Shown here: one piece after another, positions 1 to 9,800 of the stretch
How positions within the stretch are numbered: the first letter of the stretch is position 1
Layout of the letters: every line of letters begins with the position of its first letter
Assembly (NCBI GenBank): GCA_020650975.1
Contig: JAIPMN010012536.1
Span: 1 to 40,325 of the forward strand
DNA from: Apostichopus californicus
Taxonomy: Eukaryota; Echinodermata; Holothuroidea; Aspidochirotida; Stichopodidae
Direction: 5' to 3'
Length of the DNA: 40,325 nt
The notes under the pieces: model-generated
Databases searched by the model: none
What the model was told of the DNA's origin: nothing
Seen by the model: only the letters and a program-made list of their open reading frames with translations
Translations under genes and position numbers: made by a program

Positions 1-1
1 C

Positions 2-364
2 TTATCCGCCGCAATTGTGTACAAGGCAGAAGTTCATCACAATGACACTACCAACTCATACATCGGCATGTGCGGTGGCCCATTCAAGTTAAGGTATAAC
101 AATCACACGAAATCTTTTCGAAACAAAACCTACGCCAAGGAAACAGAACTATCCAAATTTATTTGGAATTTAAAGGATAAAGGGGAAGATTACGAAATTG
201 AGTGGTCAATTCTCAAGCATTCCAACACCCTACTTAGCGGCACCACACAATGCAGCCTGTGCCTGGAGGAGAAACTCGCAATCATCAACGCAGACTCTCA
301 AAAGGAAAGAATTCTCAACAAGCGAACAGAACTAGTATCTAAATGCAGACACTTAAGATCACTC
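2..364 (+). mobile_element. Retroelement ORF 3' end: GIY-YIG endonuclease domain (partial)
   Basis: The reading frame is open from the left edge and codes for a GIY-YIG-type nuclease domain. It has VYKAEV followed by SYIGMCGGPFKLRY (the YIG triplet lies at 59-67), then ELSKFIWNLKDKG, a CSLCLEEKLAII block and a final NKRTELVSKCRH. In animal genomes this arrangement is typical of the endonuclease end of reverse-transcriptase elements, most likely Penelope-like. The RT part would lie to the left, outside the window. The frame runs to a stop at 455-457, but recognisable domain sequence ends near 364. It has no start codon of its own here, so it is the 3' end of an element, not a host gene. The exact element family is inferred. 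Confidence 0.65.
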
Positions 365-1122
365 AACCGTACTAGAAAAAAAAGCCTTAACATACATGTA
401 TATATAGGGTGTACTAGGTTTCAGTCTATCACTTGCCTGAAGATCGCTACGGCGTGAAACTTTAAGTAGCAAGATCCGATCCACCAATTTTGTGAGATTT
501 TTCAGACAAATGCCTATACAGTGGAATTACGATTTCGAACATCTGGACATTCAATGTATAGGTAGATAATTTCAATTTTGAAACCTTTTCTTCCGTGAAA
601 ATCATCACCTGTATATAGGCAAGTACAATCATTACCGGTACTTAATTAATTCATGAATATGTAAATGCATATCATATAACAATAGCATAATGATGAGGCA
701 AGAGTTAACAATTTATTTTCCAGCTGTCAGCCGTAACTTACGGTTTGGGTTTTACTATATTCTAAGCTACGCTCCTCTAAAATACCTCAACATTATAACG
801 GTCATTATGTGGAAATTGCATTAGTAGCATGCTCGATACACCAAGCTATCATCTATCATGTAGTGGGTATAGGATATGCCAGTTATATATGCTACCGTGA
901 GATTGGGAATTGTCAAATTAATTGTGTATACGCGTTAATGGAGCAATGATTCCCCGTTAATCAAACAAGCTATGTTAAAGAAGCACGCACTGGCACAGCG
1001 AACGTACTATAGAAACCTATAGTTGCAGGCGTGTCATTGTCGGCTACTGTAAATAACTGTCAGAGATTGTGTAGGGGTTCAGATTGAGTAGATCGGTTTG
1101 TCAGGGAGAACGCATCTGGAAC
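365..1122. other. Intergenic, no gene seen
   Basis: AT-rich sequence with frequent stops in all frames. I see no domain, no RNA gene and no clear repeat border. Part of it may be the untranslated tail of the retroelement to its left. Confidence 0.5.
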
Positions 1123-1392
1123 CAGGGGCGTAGCCAAGGAGGGGGTGGGGGAGAAGGGGGCAACCGCCCGCCCCTTCGAGCAATTTTTTTGTATTTTTAA
1201 TGTTATCCCTAGTAATTTCAAAATTAAAAAAAAGGTTAGATGCAACTTACAAGGCCTGGGAAGTGCCATTTCCAGCGATCTGGGAGGCATTTTCGGTCAA
1301 AATATTCTTGTATCCGCTTCGCGCCAACTCATGGCGCTACGCTTAGATAGTTTTGCTATCCCTCCCTATGCAAATTTCTCGCTACGCCCCTG
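1123..1392. mobile_element. MITE with GGGGCGTAGC-type terminal inverted repeats
   Basis: The segment starts with CAGGGGCGTAGC (1123-1134) and ends with its exact reverse complement GCTACGCCCCTG (1381-1392), giving a 270-bp unit with 12-bp perfect inverted ends. Just inside the left end is a G-rich/C-rich stretch followed by a poly-T run. There is no transposase. This makes it a short non-autonomous DNA transposon. A clear target-site duplication was not found. Open frames across it (1060-1290 minus, 1145-1456 plus) are chance. Confidence 0.6.
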
Positions 1393-2093
1393 TATAGAAC
1401 GTATACAAAGTGAATGTTTTAGTGATTTGAAGATTTTCTTGTCGACAAATAAATAAAGGAGAAATGAAAAAGAGACTGACAGCTCAGCATCTATATAACC
1501 TTTATCTATTTCGCTTTAAATGGGATTGACTTATATGAATAGATGTTGTAATTATTGTCTGAAATACTCCTGTAACAGAAATGTGATGATAACTGTTGCT
1601 GCGATATGATATGGTGATATGCACTGGCAAGAAACTACAACGCCATAAAGAACCAATAAACAAATCTATCCAATACATCAAATATTGGACTCGAGTATCA
1701 TTAGGCAATAACGGCGGCTGTTCATGTCCATTGGCGAAGTTTTCATTTGTGGTCGATTGTTTTATATACTTTCGAGTTATTTAGTATCTTCATTTTAACA
1801 AAAGGACCTAAATTTGTGAATTTGACAATATTTTTTTTTTTTATCACAACCATGTTATTTCATCCCGCAAAAGCAGTCTTCTTTTTTATTCAGTTCAAGC
1901 AAGGAGTTGTCAGGGAGCTGCATCGTCGTTATTATTAAAGGGTTCCGTATTATATTGCTACAAAAAACCTATATGAAGAAAGAGTGGTATTAAAATGCAA
2001 CCTACACTAGCATCCCTTTAATTACGCCTCTAACTCTGTTGGGAATTAGCAACTCTCCGTTCTACCATATTAACTGGATGTTTGTGTGTCTAA
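1393..2093. other. Intergenic, no gene seen
   Basis: AT-rich with a poly-T run near 1830. Short frames of about 60 codons show no family resemblance or coding character. Confidence 0.5.
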
Positions 2094-2252
2094 CTTATAG
2101 CCTACAAAGTCACATATGGAGATTGTTCGTTCAGTGCAGCAGGTCCTAAACTCTGGAATTCTCTTCCTCATCACTTGAGAAATATCACATCTATTGACAC
2201 TTTTAAGAAGCATTTGAAAAATTATCTTTTTAGGCTTGAGTATGGGCATTAA
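2094..2252 (+). mobile_element. LINE reverse-transcriptase ORF, C-terminal remnant
   Basis: One frame reads YGDCSFSAAGPKLWNSLP, followed by HHLRNITSIDTFKKHLKNYL, ending at a TAA (2250-2252). The YGD-SFS-A-P-LWNSLP signature and the FKK-LK-YLF ending are diagnostic of the extreme C-terminus of CR1/L2/Jockey-type LINE ORF2. A stop codon lies just upstream (2091-2093), so only this end is kept: a 5'-truncated insertion. It sits about 320 bp before the start codon of the transporter gene. The AT-rich sequence after it may be the LINE 3' UTR. Confidence 0.85.
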
Positions 2253-2572
2253 TCTTATTTGTTGTTTTATTCACATTACTGTGCCCATTTTTATATATAT
2301 TTTTTATATTTATGTTCTTTATTGTGGTTTATATCCCTGTCTTATATCATTTTTACTTTTATTGCTGTTGTTATTACTTTTAGGTTTCTTAAGTTTGGTA
2401 ATTTTATATTCCAGGTATTGGTTCTTTTGTACAGTGCTCTTGAGCATGTTTTATTTCATGATAACAGCACTTTAATATCTGGTATTTATTTATTATTATA
2501 TATTATATAGCCGTGCATGAAACCCTTTTATCTTCACACGTTTAGGTTCTACACATAAAACAAATTGAAAAG

Positions 2573-2642
2573 ATGGTGTCGTTTCCTTGCATCAACATGA
2601 GTCTGGTCCCTCTGAAATTGGTATACTTTACATATATTGCAT
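2573..2642 (+). CDS. MFSD6-like: MFSD6-like exon 1
   Basis: Short coding exon, residues 1-23 plus one base. It starts at ATG 2573 and ends before a consensus donor GTAAGT (2643). Joining it to the exon at 2893 makes a serine codon (T+CA) and restores the start of helix 1, which exon 2 alone lacks. A longer 5' exon starting after the AG at 2544-2545 is possible. Confidence 0.75.
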
Positions 2643-5304
2643 GTAAGTAGTACATTAATCTTTATACAGCTGTTACAACTATACAACTTTTGTTTATCTT
2701 AATTACTTAGTTCGTGCATACTAAGTTGCATGCATGCTAAGTTGTTCAGTAATTATAGACGAAATCTCTTGTCAAATTTCTGTGAATATTCGATAGACCT
2801 ATACCTGACATAATCATAAACGTCAGGATGCAATCACTAATATGTTTATTGTTTTCTTTCTTCAACAATCCTTGTTATTTATTTTTACTCAGCAATGACA
2901 GTAGTTCGTCCATATCTTGCATTGTTCATGTACGAACTCGGATTGAATCCTTTTCAAGTTGGATGTCTCAAATCTCTAGAGCCCTTGGCCATTTTGGTTT
3001 GCAGTCCCATCTGGGGTTCAATCGCTGATAAATACCAGATCAGCAAAATTCTCTTAGTCGTCTGCGTCGTTGGTTCCGCCATATTCTTACCCCTTCAATT
3101 ATTCGTTCCACCGGTGTCATTATTTGCTTCCAGAGAATGCGCGCCAAATCATTTGAATACAAGTTTCACCGGAGCAGACGGTAATCGGTCATTTGAGGTA
3201 GACAATAAACCTTCAATTTCAAGTGAGCAGAATGAACTTTTCCCCGCCATTTCTCAATTAACATTTTGGATGATGGCCGTGTTATCTTTCCTTGATGATT
3301 TCTTTGTCGCAGGATTTCTTCCATTGTTAGATGCACACACTATGCAGTTGGTCAGACGGTATCCACAAACCACTTACGGTGGTCAAAGATGGACAGGTGC
3401 ATTCGCGGTGATTGCTCTGTCGCCGATTATTGGTATCCTGACCGACTGGTTTGAAGTTAGCGGAATTACACTCGGTGATTTTTACTTCCTTCAGTCCACA
3501 TATCTTCCGTCGTTTGTTTTATTTTCGGGTTTGATCTTTATATCTGTTATACCAGTTTTAAAAGTGGAGGATGCACATAGTCTTGGATCACCTTCGTCAT
3601 TTTCTCGGGAATTATTCCTCATTTTCCGGGATCTCCATGTCATCTTGAGCTTTCTTTTATTCATAGTTGCAGGAGCGTGTAAGGGAATCGTGGGAGCATT
3701 TGTATTTATATTTCTAGATGAACTCGATGCCACAAAATTACTCATGAGTCTCTCTCTCGTAGTCACGTGCTCAATTGAAACGCCATTTTTGATATATTCG
3801 GGACGAATAATCGATAAACTCGGTTACGAGGCAGTTTTCTGCCTTGGTCTTTTCGCATATGCAGTGAGGTTATTTTGTTACTCGCTATTGGTAGATCCAC
3901 TGTACGTGTTACCCATTGAGATGCTACATGGTGTTTGTTATGGCCTACTGTGGCCTTGTTGCACTGAATATGCAAATCATATTGCACCGGAAGGAATGTC
4001 AGCCACTCTCCAATCCTTAACACATGCAGCTAAAGCAGGAGTAGGTGAGTTGTCTAAATTTGAAATTACGTCGTAAAGCTATATCGATTATTAAAGGCAT
4101 TGAAGACTCGCCCCAAACCGCGTGTCGCCCTCTGAAAAAGTTAACTTGCCGTTGCTTACAAGTCAAGTTTTTTTCTTGTCGCTACTATGTATACTGTGTT
4201 GTGGGTATTGACCGTAACTGCTTATATTGACTGTACACTAGTGTATAATTACCGACGGTAGCAAGCTGTGTGCGTATTTCTGGGATCGATGGTGGTGTCT
4301 AACACTTCTGTTACACCTCATTCGAAACCAGGTCAGATTACCGGCATCAGACGTTTCTTAATTTGTGCGTGAGTCTTCACTCCCTTTAAGGATAAAGATG
4401 GTCATGCAGTGTCGTCCCGGTATTAGAACTTTGAATAACGCCACATTATCCAATAGGCAATCACCTAGGTCAAGGTCCCAAGGTAAAGGGGGCTATACCA
4501 GCTTTCCATTTTCGGATTGTCCCTGCCAAACTTAATAGGGGCGAGATGGAGGGGGAGGCGTAGGGGTGCAAGCTCCAGAGAGTGTTAACACAGCAGTGTA
4601 TTATAATGTCTCATATATCATGGCTGTTTATGTGCAAATTTTAACAAATATTTGACGGCCATTATGATAAATAAAATTATTTCTCTTTCTGACACATTTT
4701 ATTTCCTAAGGTGACTATGGTATTAGGAATTACCTTATATACTCGAACCTATTGAAAATTATTAGCAACCTCTCGAGTTAATACTTTGGAGCATTTCGAG
4801 GCCCCTGGACAAAGCATTCGGGACAACTGACATAGATGGGGACAAATTCGATGAATATGTTCTGGGCCGGCACTAATGCGTCGTATGGTTCCCCCACCCC
4901 CCTGCCCCCTCTCTGCGGTCATCCCCTTAGTAAAGTTTTATTAGGTACAACCCACAGGTAAAATAGAAAGTTGGTAAGATACCTGGAAGAAGTCAGGCTA
5001 TAAGTTAATTAGTTATTTAAAAAACTCGTCTCGATGTCATATTCCATTGTTTTGTCGTGTTTTCACTTTAGGTGAAATTCTCGGTGTTGCTCTTGGGGGC
5101 CTTCTCTACAAAGTCTACGGGGCCAGGGCTTTATTTCGCCAGGCCGCTGGGGCAGCAGTGTTTGTGTTAATACTTTATATGATCGATTGGCTGCTGCTTG
5201 GTGGTGGAAGTGGAGGCAAGAGAGACGATGGATCGAAGTTGGAAGAAGACAAAGAAATGAAGCCATTGTTACTTAAGGAAGATTGTAAAGAACATGTGAA
5301 ATAA
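2573..5304 (+). CDS. MFSD6-like: MFSD6-like major facilitator superfamily transporter (3 exons, complete)
   Basis: The model joins 2573-2642, 2893-4044 and 5072-5304 into 484 codons with every junction in frame. The protein is a polytopic membrane transporter of the LacY-like/MFSD6 branch. Helix 1 begins around LKLVYFTYIASM. A loop motif GSIADKYQISK (about residues 65-75) matches the MFS motif after helix 2, and a ~50-residue extracellular loop (about 100-145) contains NTS and NRS glycosylation sequons. Near the C-terminus, HIAPEGMSATLQSL, GGLLYKVYGARALFR and a last helix (ILYMIDWLLL) are family hallmarks. The tail is charged and holds a dileucine-rich KPLLLKED, a possible endosomal sorting signal. 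The substrate is unknown. The start at 2573 has a good Kozak context (gaaaagATGg) and an in-frame stop at 2543-2545. Human MFSD6 and MFSD6L are longer, so the exact paralogue is unsettled. Confidence 0.85.
2893..4044 (+). CDS. MFSD6-like: MFSD6-like exon 2
   Basis: Large exon covering most of the transmembrane core (residues 25-407). The acceptor is a pyrimidine-rich tract ending ACTCAG (2887-2892), and the donor is GTGAGT at 4045. Reading past the donor gives only a short unrelated tail before a stop, which supports splicing here. Confidence 0.9.
4045..5071 (+). other. MFSD6-like intron 2
   Basis: 1,027-bp intron with GTGAGT donor and TTTAG acceptor. It contains G-rich stretches near 4540-4570 and C-rich runs near 4890-4915, but no recognisable gene or complete repeat. 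Confidence 0.7.
5072..5304 (+). CDS. MFSD6-like: MFSD6-like exon 3 (C-terminus)
   Basis: Preceded by TTTTCACTTTAG, this exon completes a glycine codon (G+GT) and continues EILGVALGGLLYKVYGARAL, followed by a last helix and a charged cytosolic tail to TAA 5302-5304. It carries the family's conserved GG-LY--YGAR-LF block. Confidence 0.9.
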
Positions 5305-6722
5305 GTTGTCAGACATATAGAGATGCATTCATATATATGTATAAGTGATTGTCTGGGGTATTATTTCCCCAAACGAGAATAATGTTGCGAAAATACGTGG
5401 CATGCTCGACAGTGACATTGCAACCTTCCTTGGTATTACTGAATCAATAAGTGTAGCAGCACTTTGGCATAAGGGTGTCAGTATATAGAGAGGAGAAGGA
5501 TCAGGTTAAGTTTCCATATCTCAGTGGAGTCTGGAAGGTTTGCAAATTTAATATAGTTGTATAAAAACAAGAATAACACATATCTCTTTCAACTGAATGA
5601 AATTTATTTATAGATTATGATTTGTCTCATCTTCATTCATAAACGTTTTGTAAGGCAAATGCTTCATGTCAATACTGATAACTCTGTCACATATTTATGG
5701 AAAAGCATATTCTAAACGTTAACATAATACAAAACTTTAAAAGAATAACTTTATGCATATGTTGAAGAAACTGTTCTACGAAATATACACAAGTGATCTA
5801 AGCTTTGGCATCTGGAGTAAGCAAGAGGTCATAATTCCTAAAGGAATGACAAAACAGACATCAGGGAACAGCTTTATGGGGTGCAGCAGACCTGATGAGG
5901 GGGGGGGGGGAGGATGGGGGTTGTCTGGGATTGCAGTGCCTGGGTCTGTGTCAAATTGATGTATGTACACTTACATAGTATATGCTTCAGAAAAACTGAG
6001 GAATGGGACGATTGAAAATTATGCCAAGGTCCCTGACCTGGCTCTGACATCCCTAATGGACAAATGGAGCATCAGGGGGTGAAGTCAGCAGATCATATGG
6101 GCTAGGGAGGAATGAAATCTTATAATACAATTGCAATTCATATATTTTAATTCAAATCTTTGATACAGTGCAATTTCCCTTCAGTCAATAAATCCTCCAA
6201 TAGCAAAAATACATATTCTCAATCTGTATCAAGTTTAACCATTATTTCAATAGAGGAAAAGTGCAGTTACTGGTATTGCAACCTCTGCTCCCACCAAACA
6301 AGAAACAGAGCCAACACCCCCCTCCCGCCCCCCTTGCCCCTTCCCTCATGACTTCTAAGAAATTATGTAAGATGACACCATTGACAATAAACTTGTAAGA
6401 ATATGCATGTTCGTTTCTACTTTTTTAAAGTCACCTCACATTTTATATCAAGCAATAAATTTAAATTACATAACAAATTTACCTTCATGTTTGCCTAGCG
6501 CATGCCCATCCCCCCCCCCTCTCCCCTCCAACCACTTTCACTCCTCAAAGACAAAAGTGTACTGTGCCTTAACAGAATTGACACCCCCACTGCCCATATG
6601 AAGGGCTATATTTCAGTTGCCCTTTTTAAGCCTCATTTCATGCCTGAAATATAGCTCTCCCCTCCCCCATTCTGCCCTTATCCAGTGCCCTCTCAATCTG
6701 TCTGCAATTTCAAATCTCTATT
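5305..6722. other. Convergent intergenic region between MFSD6-like and IFT70
   Basis: Both genes end here, tail to tail. Candidate plus-strand poly(A) signals AATAAA lie at 6187-6192 and 6386-6391; a minus-strand one (TTTATT as written) is at 5603-5608. If those are used, the two 3' UTRs overlap. There are poly-G (about 5899-5911) and C-rich runs but no coding sequence: the frames at 5753-5959, 6160-6351 and 6407-6601 are low-complexity. Confidence 0.5.
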
Positions 6723-6847
6723 TCAAATCAGTTCTCGGAAGAGACTCTTCAGTACCCTGGATTGGAACGATACCGTGTTCTTTCCTTCGTGTAAAGGTTC
6801 TTCCTCCAGGGGTTGCTCCACTATTGCCTTCACATCCCTTCCGTAAG
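6723..6847 (-). CDS. IFT70: IFT70 exon 15 (terminal)
   Basis: Recovered by reading, as it is too short to stand out as an ORF. After CCTCAG it reads YGRDVKAIVEQPLEEEPLHE, then GKNTVSFQSRVLKSLFRELI and TGA (6725-6723). This aligns with the family's VIEQPLEEE and VGKNTV blocks. It ends a few residues earlier than vertebrate proteins. Confidence 0.9.
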
Positions 6848-9800
6848 CTGAGGGTTGGGAGGAAAAAAAAAAACACAACATGATTCAATTGCACATGGAA
6901 AGGACAAGTTCCAAAAATTATTTCAGTCCAAGAACAACAGAAAATTGTCTGGTTATGTTTATAAAAAATAAACTCGAAGAGAGCAAGATATTTCTGGGTA
7001 GAATAGGATTGGAACCAGTTACCTCAGTATTTTACAAGGGCAGTGCTCTACAAACTGACCACAGCAGACCTTACTTGTTGACGATCCCCAAATAATTTAT
7101 TTCCGTGTTCTGGGCAGAAGTCGGAGTACCTTGCATACCATGTAACCAGGGATCACTAGTCTGGTTCATTCAGTACAGTGCATAAAGTCATTTCACCGTT
7201 AATTAATAAGTAATAGAAATTTGCTTTTGCCTTTATTCTTACTGTCAAACAATTTACTGAAATATAGCACAATCTTGCCATAGAATATTATCCAAATTGG
7301 TACCGACATAATCGTTTTAAAATAAAATCATCCCTCCCTCCCCTCCCCTCTCCCCTCACCCTTCTAATTGAGCTTGTGAGTCCTGACACAATATTTTAGA
7401 CGGCTCTGAGTTAGTCCACGAAGAAATATCTCTCCGCCAGTTTATGATTTGACCGCTAGTCTCACTTTTGCATAAAACAACCATTGCATAGATTTACCTT
7501 CACACTGTTCCAAGAAATGAATGCAATCGTGCACAACACTGTCTCTGAGCATTATCATATGTTTGGCCATGTTCTCCAGCAGAGAGAGAAAGCATCTCTT
7601 AGCGTAGAAGAAAGTATCCGTACCGAGCTGTAACGACACACAGAAAAAATGACCACATGATGTTAGTAGAACCTTGTATCAAATGAAAACCCACTTTTCA
7701 TAGGAAATTTCAAAAGGAATAATTTTATAATAAATTAAAGTTTGCAGCATATGTGCCTCGACTGTTAAAAGAGAAAAAAAGAGAGGGGGGAGGGGGGGGA
7801 GGAGGTACAATTCTTGTATCGCTGGCATATTCTGGTGGTAATATGACTAATTTATATATGATTAAAAAATATATATATGATTAAAAAATATATATATGAC
7901 TAAATTAAGTAGTAAGATAACAACCACACTATTCAATTCATAGGTCACTTCACCTTTTGCTTGTATGGTTCCAGGCTCTTGATGACCCTGGAGATACCAA
8001 ATTCATAGTTGCCCTTGGCACAATAGAGGGTCCCTATGACCAGGTTGACTATGCACAGATGGTAAATCTTCTTATCTGGTTCGTCGTACGACACCTGTTC
8101 TTCTTCTTTCTCTATTTTACGCATCAACTCCTCCGCCTTGATAAAACAGAAACGGGTAAAGATGGTACTGGATATGGAACGAACTCTGTATATCTATACA
8201 TGTATCAAGTAATTAAGCACTCTCTGTTGTGAATTGTTGAGTTCTGACTTTCAGGGTTATCATTACTTTGTGCAATGAGTAGGAACACTTATTTTCGATC
8301 TGGTACTTTCAGATTACGTTTTGAAACATTCACTGTTATGATGCACAGGAGTACATGAGGGGAAAAGCATTAGCTTTTCAACTCAAAAGGGAAAAATAAA
8401 GTATTTTAGATAGTTATTCAGAGTAATGAGAAATTTGTTTCAATTTAGTTAGTTATATCTCAGTTAAGGAAACCGGCAAAAATCTTAAAACATGTACAGT
8501 AAAAATGAAAAATATATGACAAATGCTTACAGATACAAGCAAATGGTGGAAGAAATCTTGAATAAAACTTCAAGACTCAAAAATCATGAGGTGACATTAG
8601 TTAGGATGCAGGATAGATTGAATATGGAAACGTTGCTCACCTCCTCGTTCTGACTGGTCATGATGTAGGACACACATAGATTAGCCAAGACTATGGCACT
8701 GACACTTAATATCTGAAACACAACAAACAAATGCAAAGAAAAGTTACCTGGCAATGAATAACATTTGCCAAAACATATCAAAGAACATACCGAAATAAGG
8801 GTCACTATAAATCAGAAAAGATGTAAAAAAATATATATATAATCAAAGTAATAATAATAAAGAAAATGTTAATGACTGAAGTCAATTAAGAAGACTTTTT
8901 GAAAGTTACATAAAGAAATTACAGTAATACAAAATGTTATTTGAATATAATTTGAATTTTATGATTTGCTGACATTACATCAACCTATTATCTGTTTGGT
9001 TTAAAGTTTTAAAATATATACATTAAGCAGCAGGTGATATGAACTATATCATGATATGAACTAAATATAGTCTACAGTATAAATCAAAATGGATTTGTAA
9101 ACTGCATTAATTGCATTGCCTGACAATTGCGTTTTTTTTCTGGGGTGGGAGGAGCCAGTTGCAAGTCCCTGGTGTTGGATCGTATATAATGAACGTACCG
9201 AAGATATCAATTCTTTTTCTATTACACCCTCAATCTAAGACTATTCAGAAACAGAAAGTTCAGTTGCTATCAGTTCGATTCAATCTATCAGTCACGGCCA
9301 CTGAATTCCACCAAATTATATGGGTATATGAAACTAGTATGAGAGTGATATTTTCAGAAAACAGTTCAAATATACAACATAAGCTATTCCTGGACTCTAT
9401 TAATGGCAGTGTGGGTTTCACCAAGCATAAGGTTTCCTACCATCATACTGTGAGGGACTGAATCTGGTTAAAGGAACAGCGACATATTTTGGGGTTTAAA
9501 TGTAAAAGAAGTAAGTAGAAGCTAAGGCAGGCTGTTGTAATGCTCCACACAAAACCAATCCCATAGTGAAAAGTGGATATAAAGTGGATGCTATATGCAA
9601 TATAGTCAAACAACAGGTATTACACAGAAACTCCACAAAACAAATGTAATATTTGTCCTCATTTTGTCGACTTTGAGAACATTTTCAAAATGCAACCAAC
9701 TAAAATGAATTCTTACACAGTTTTCTGTAAGATAAAATATATTAATTTAAAATTATAATTTAAAATCTCTCTAACTGATGAAATCAATCAAGCAGACTAG

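Noticed and set aside
1145..1456. 103-codon open frame
   Set aside because: It lies mostly inside the MITE and reads its repetitive sequence; there is no transposase similarity.
6880..7095. 71-codon plus-strand frame in IFT70 intron 14
   Set aside because: It is the antisense reading of the tRNA-like SINE head; no coding support.
9111..9461. 116-codon plus-strand open frame in IFT70 intron 11
   Set aside because: It starts in a poly-T run, has no family resemblance or splice context, and lies antisense inside a well-supported intron.
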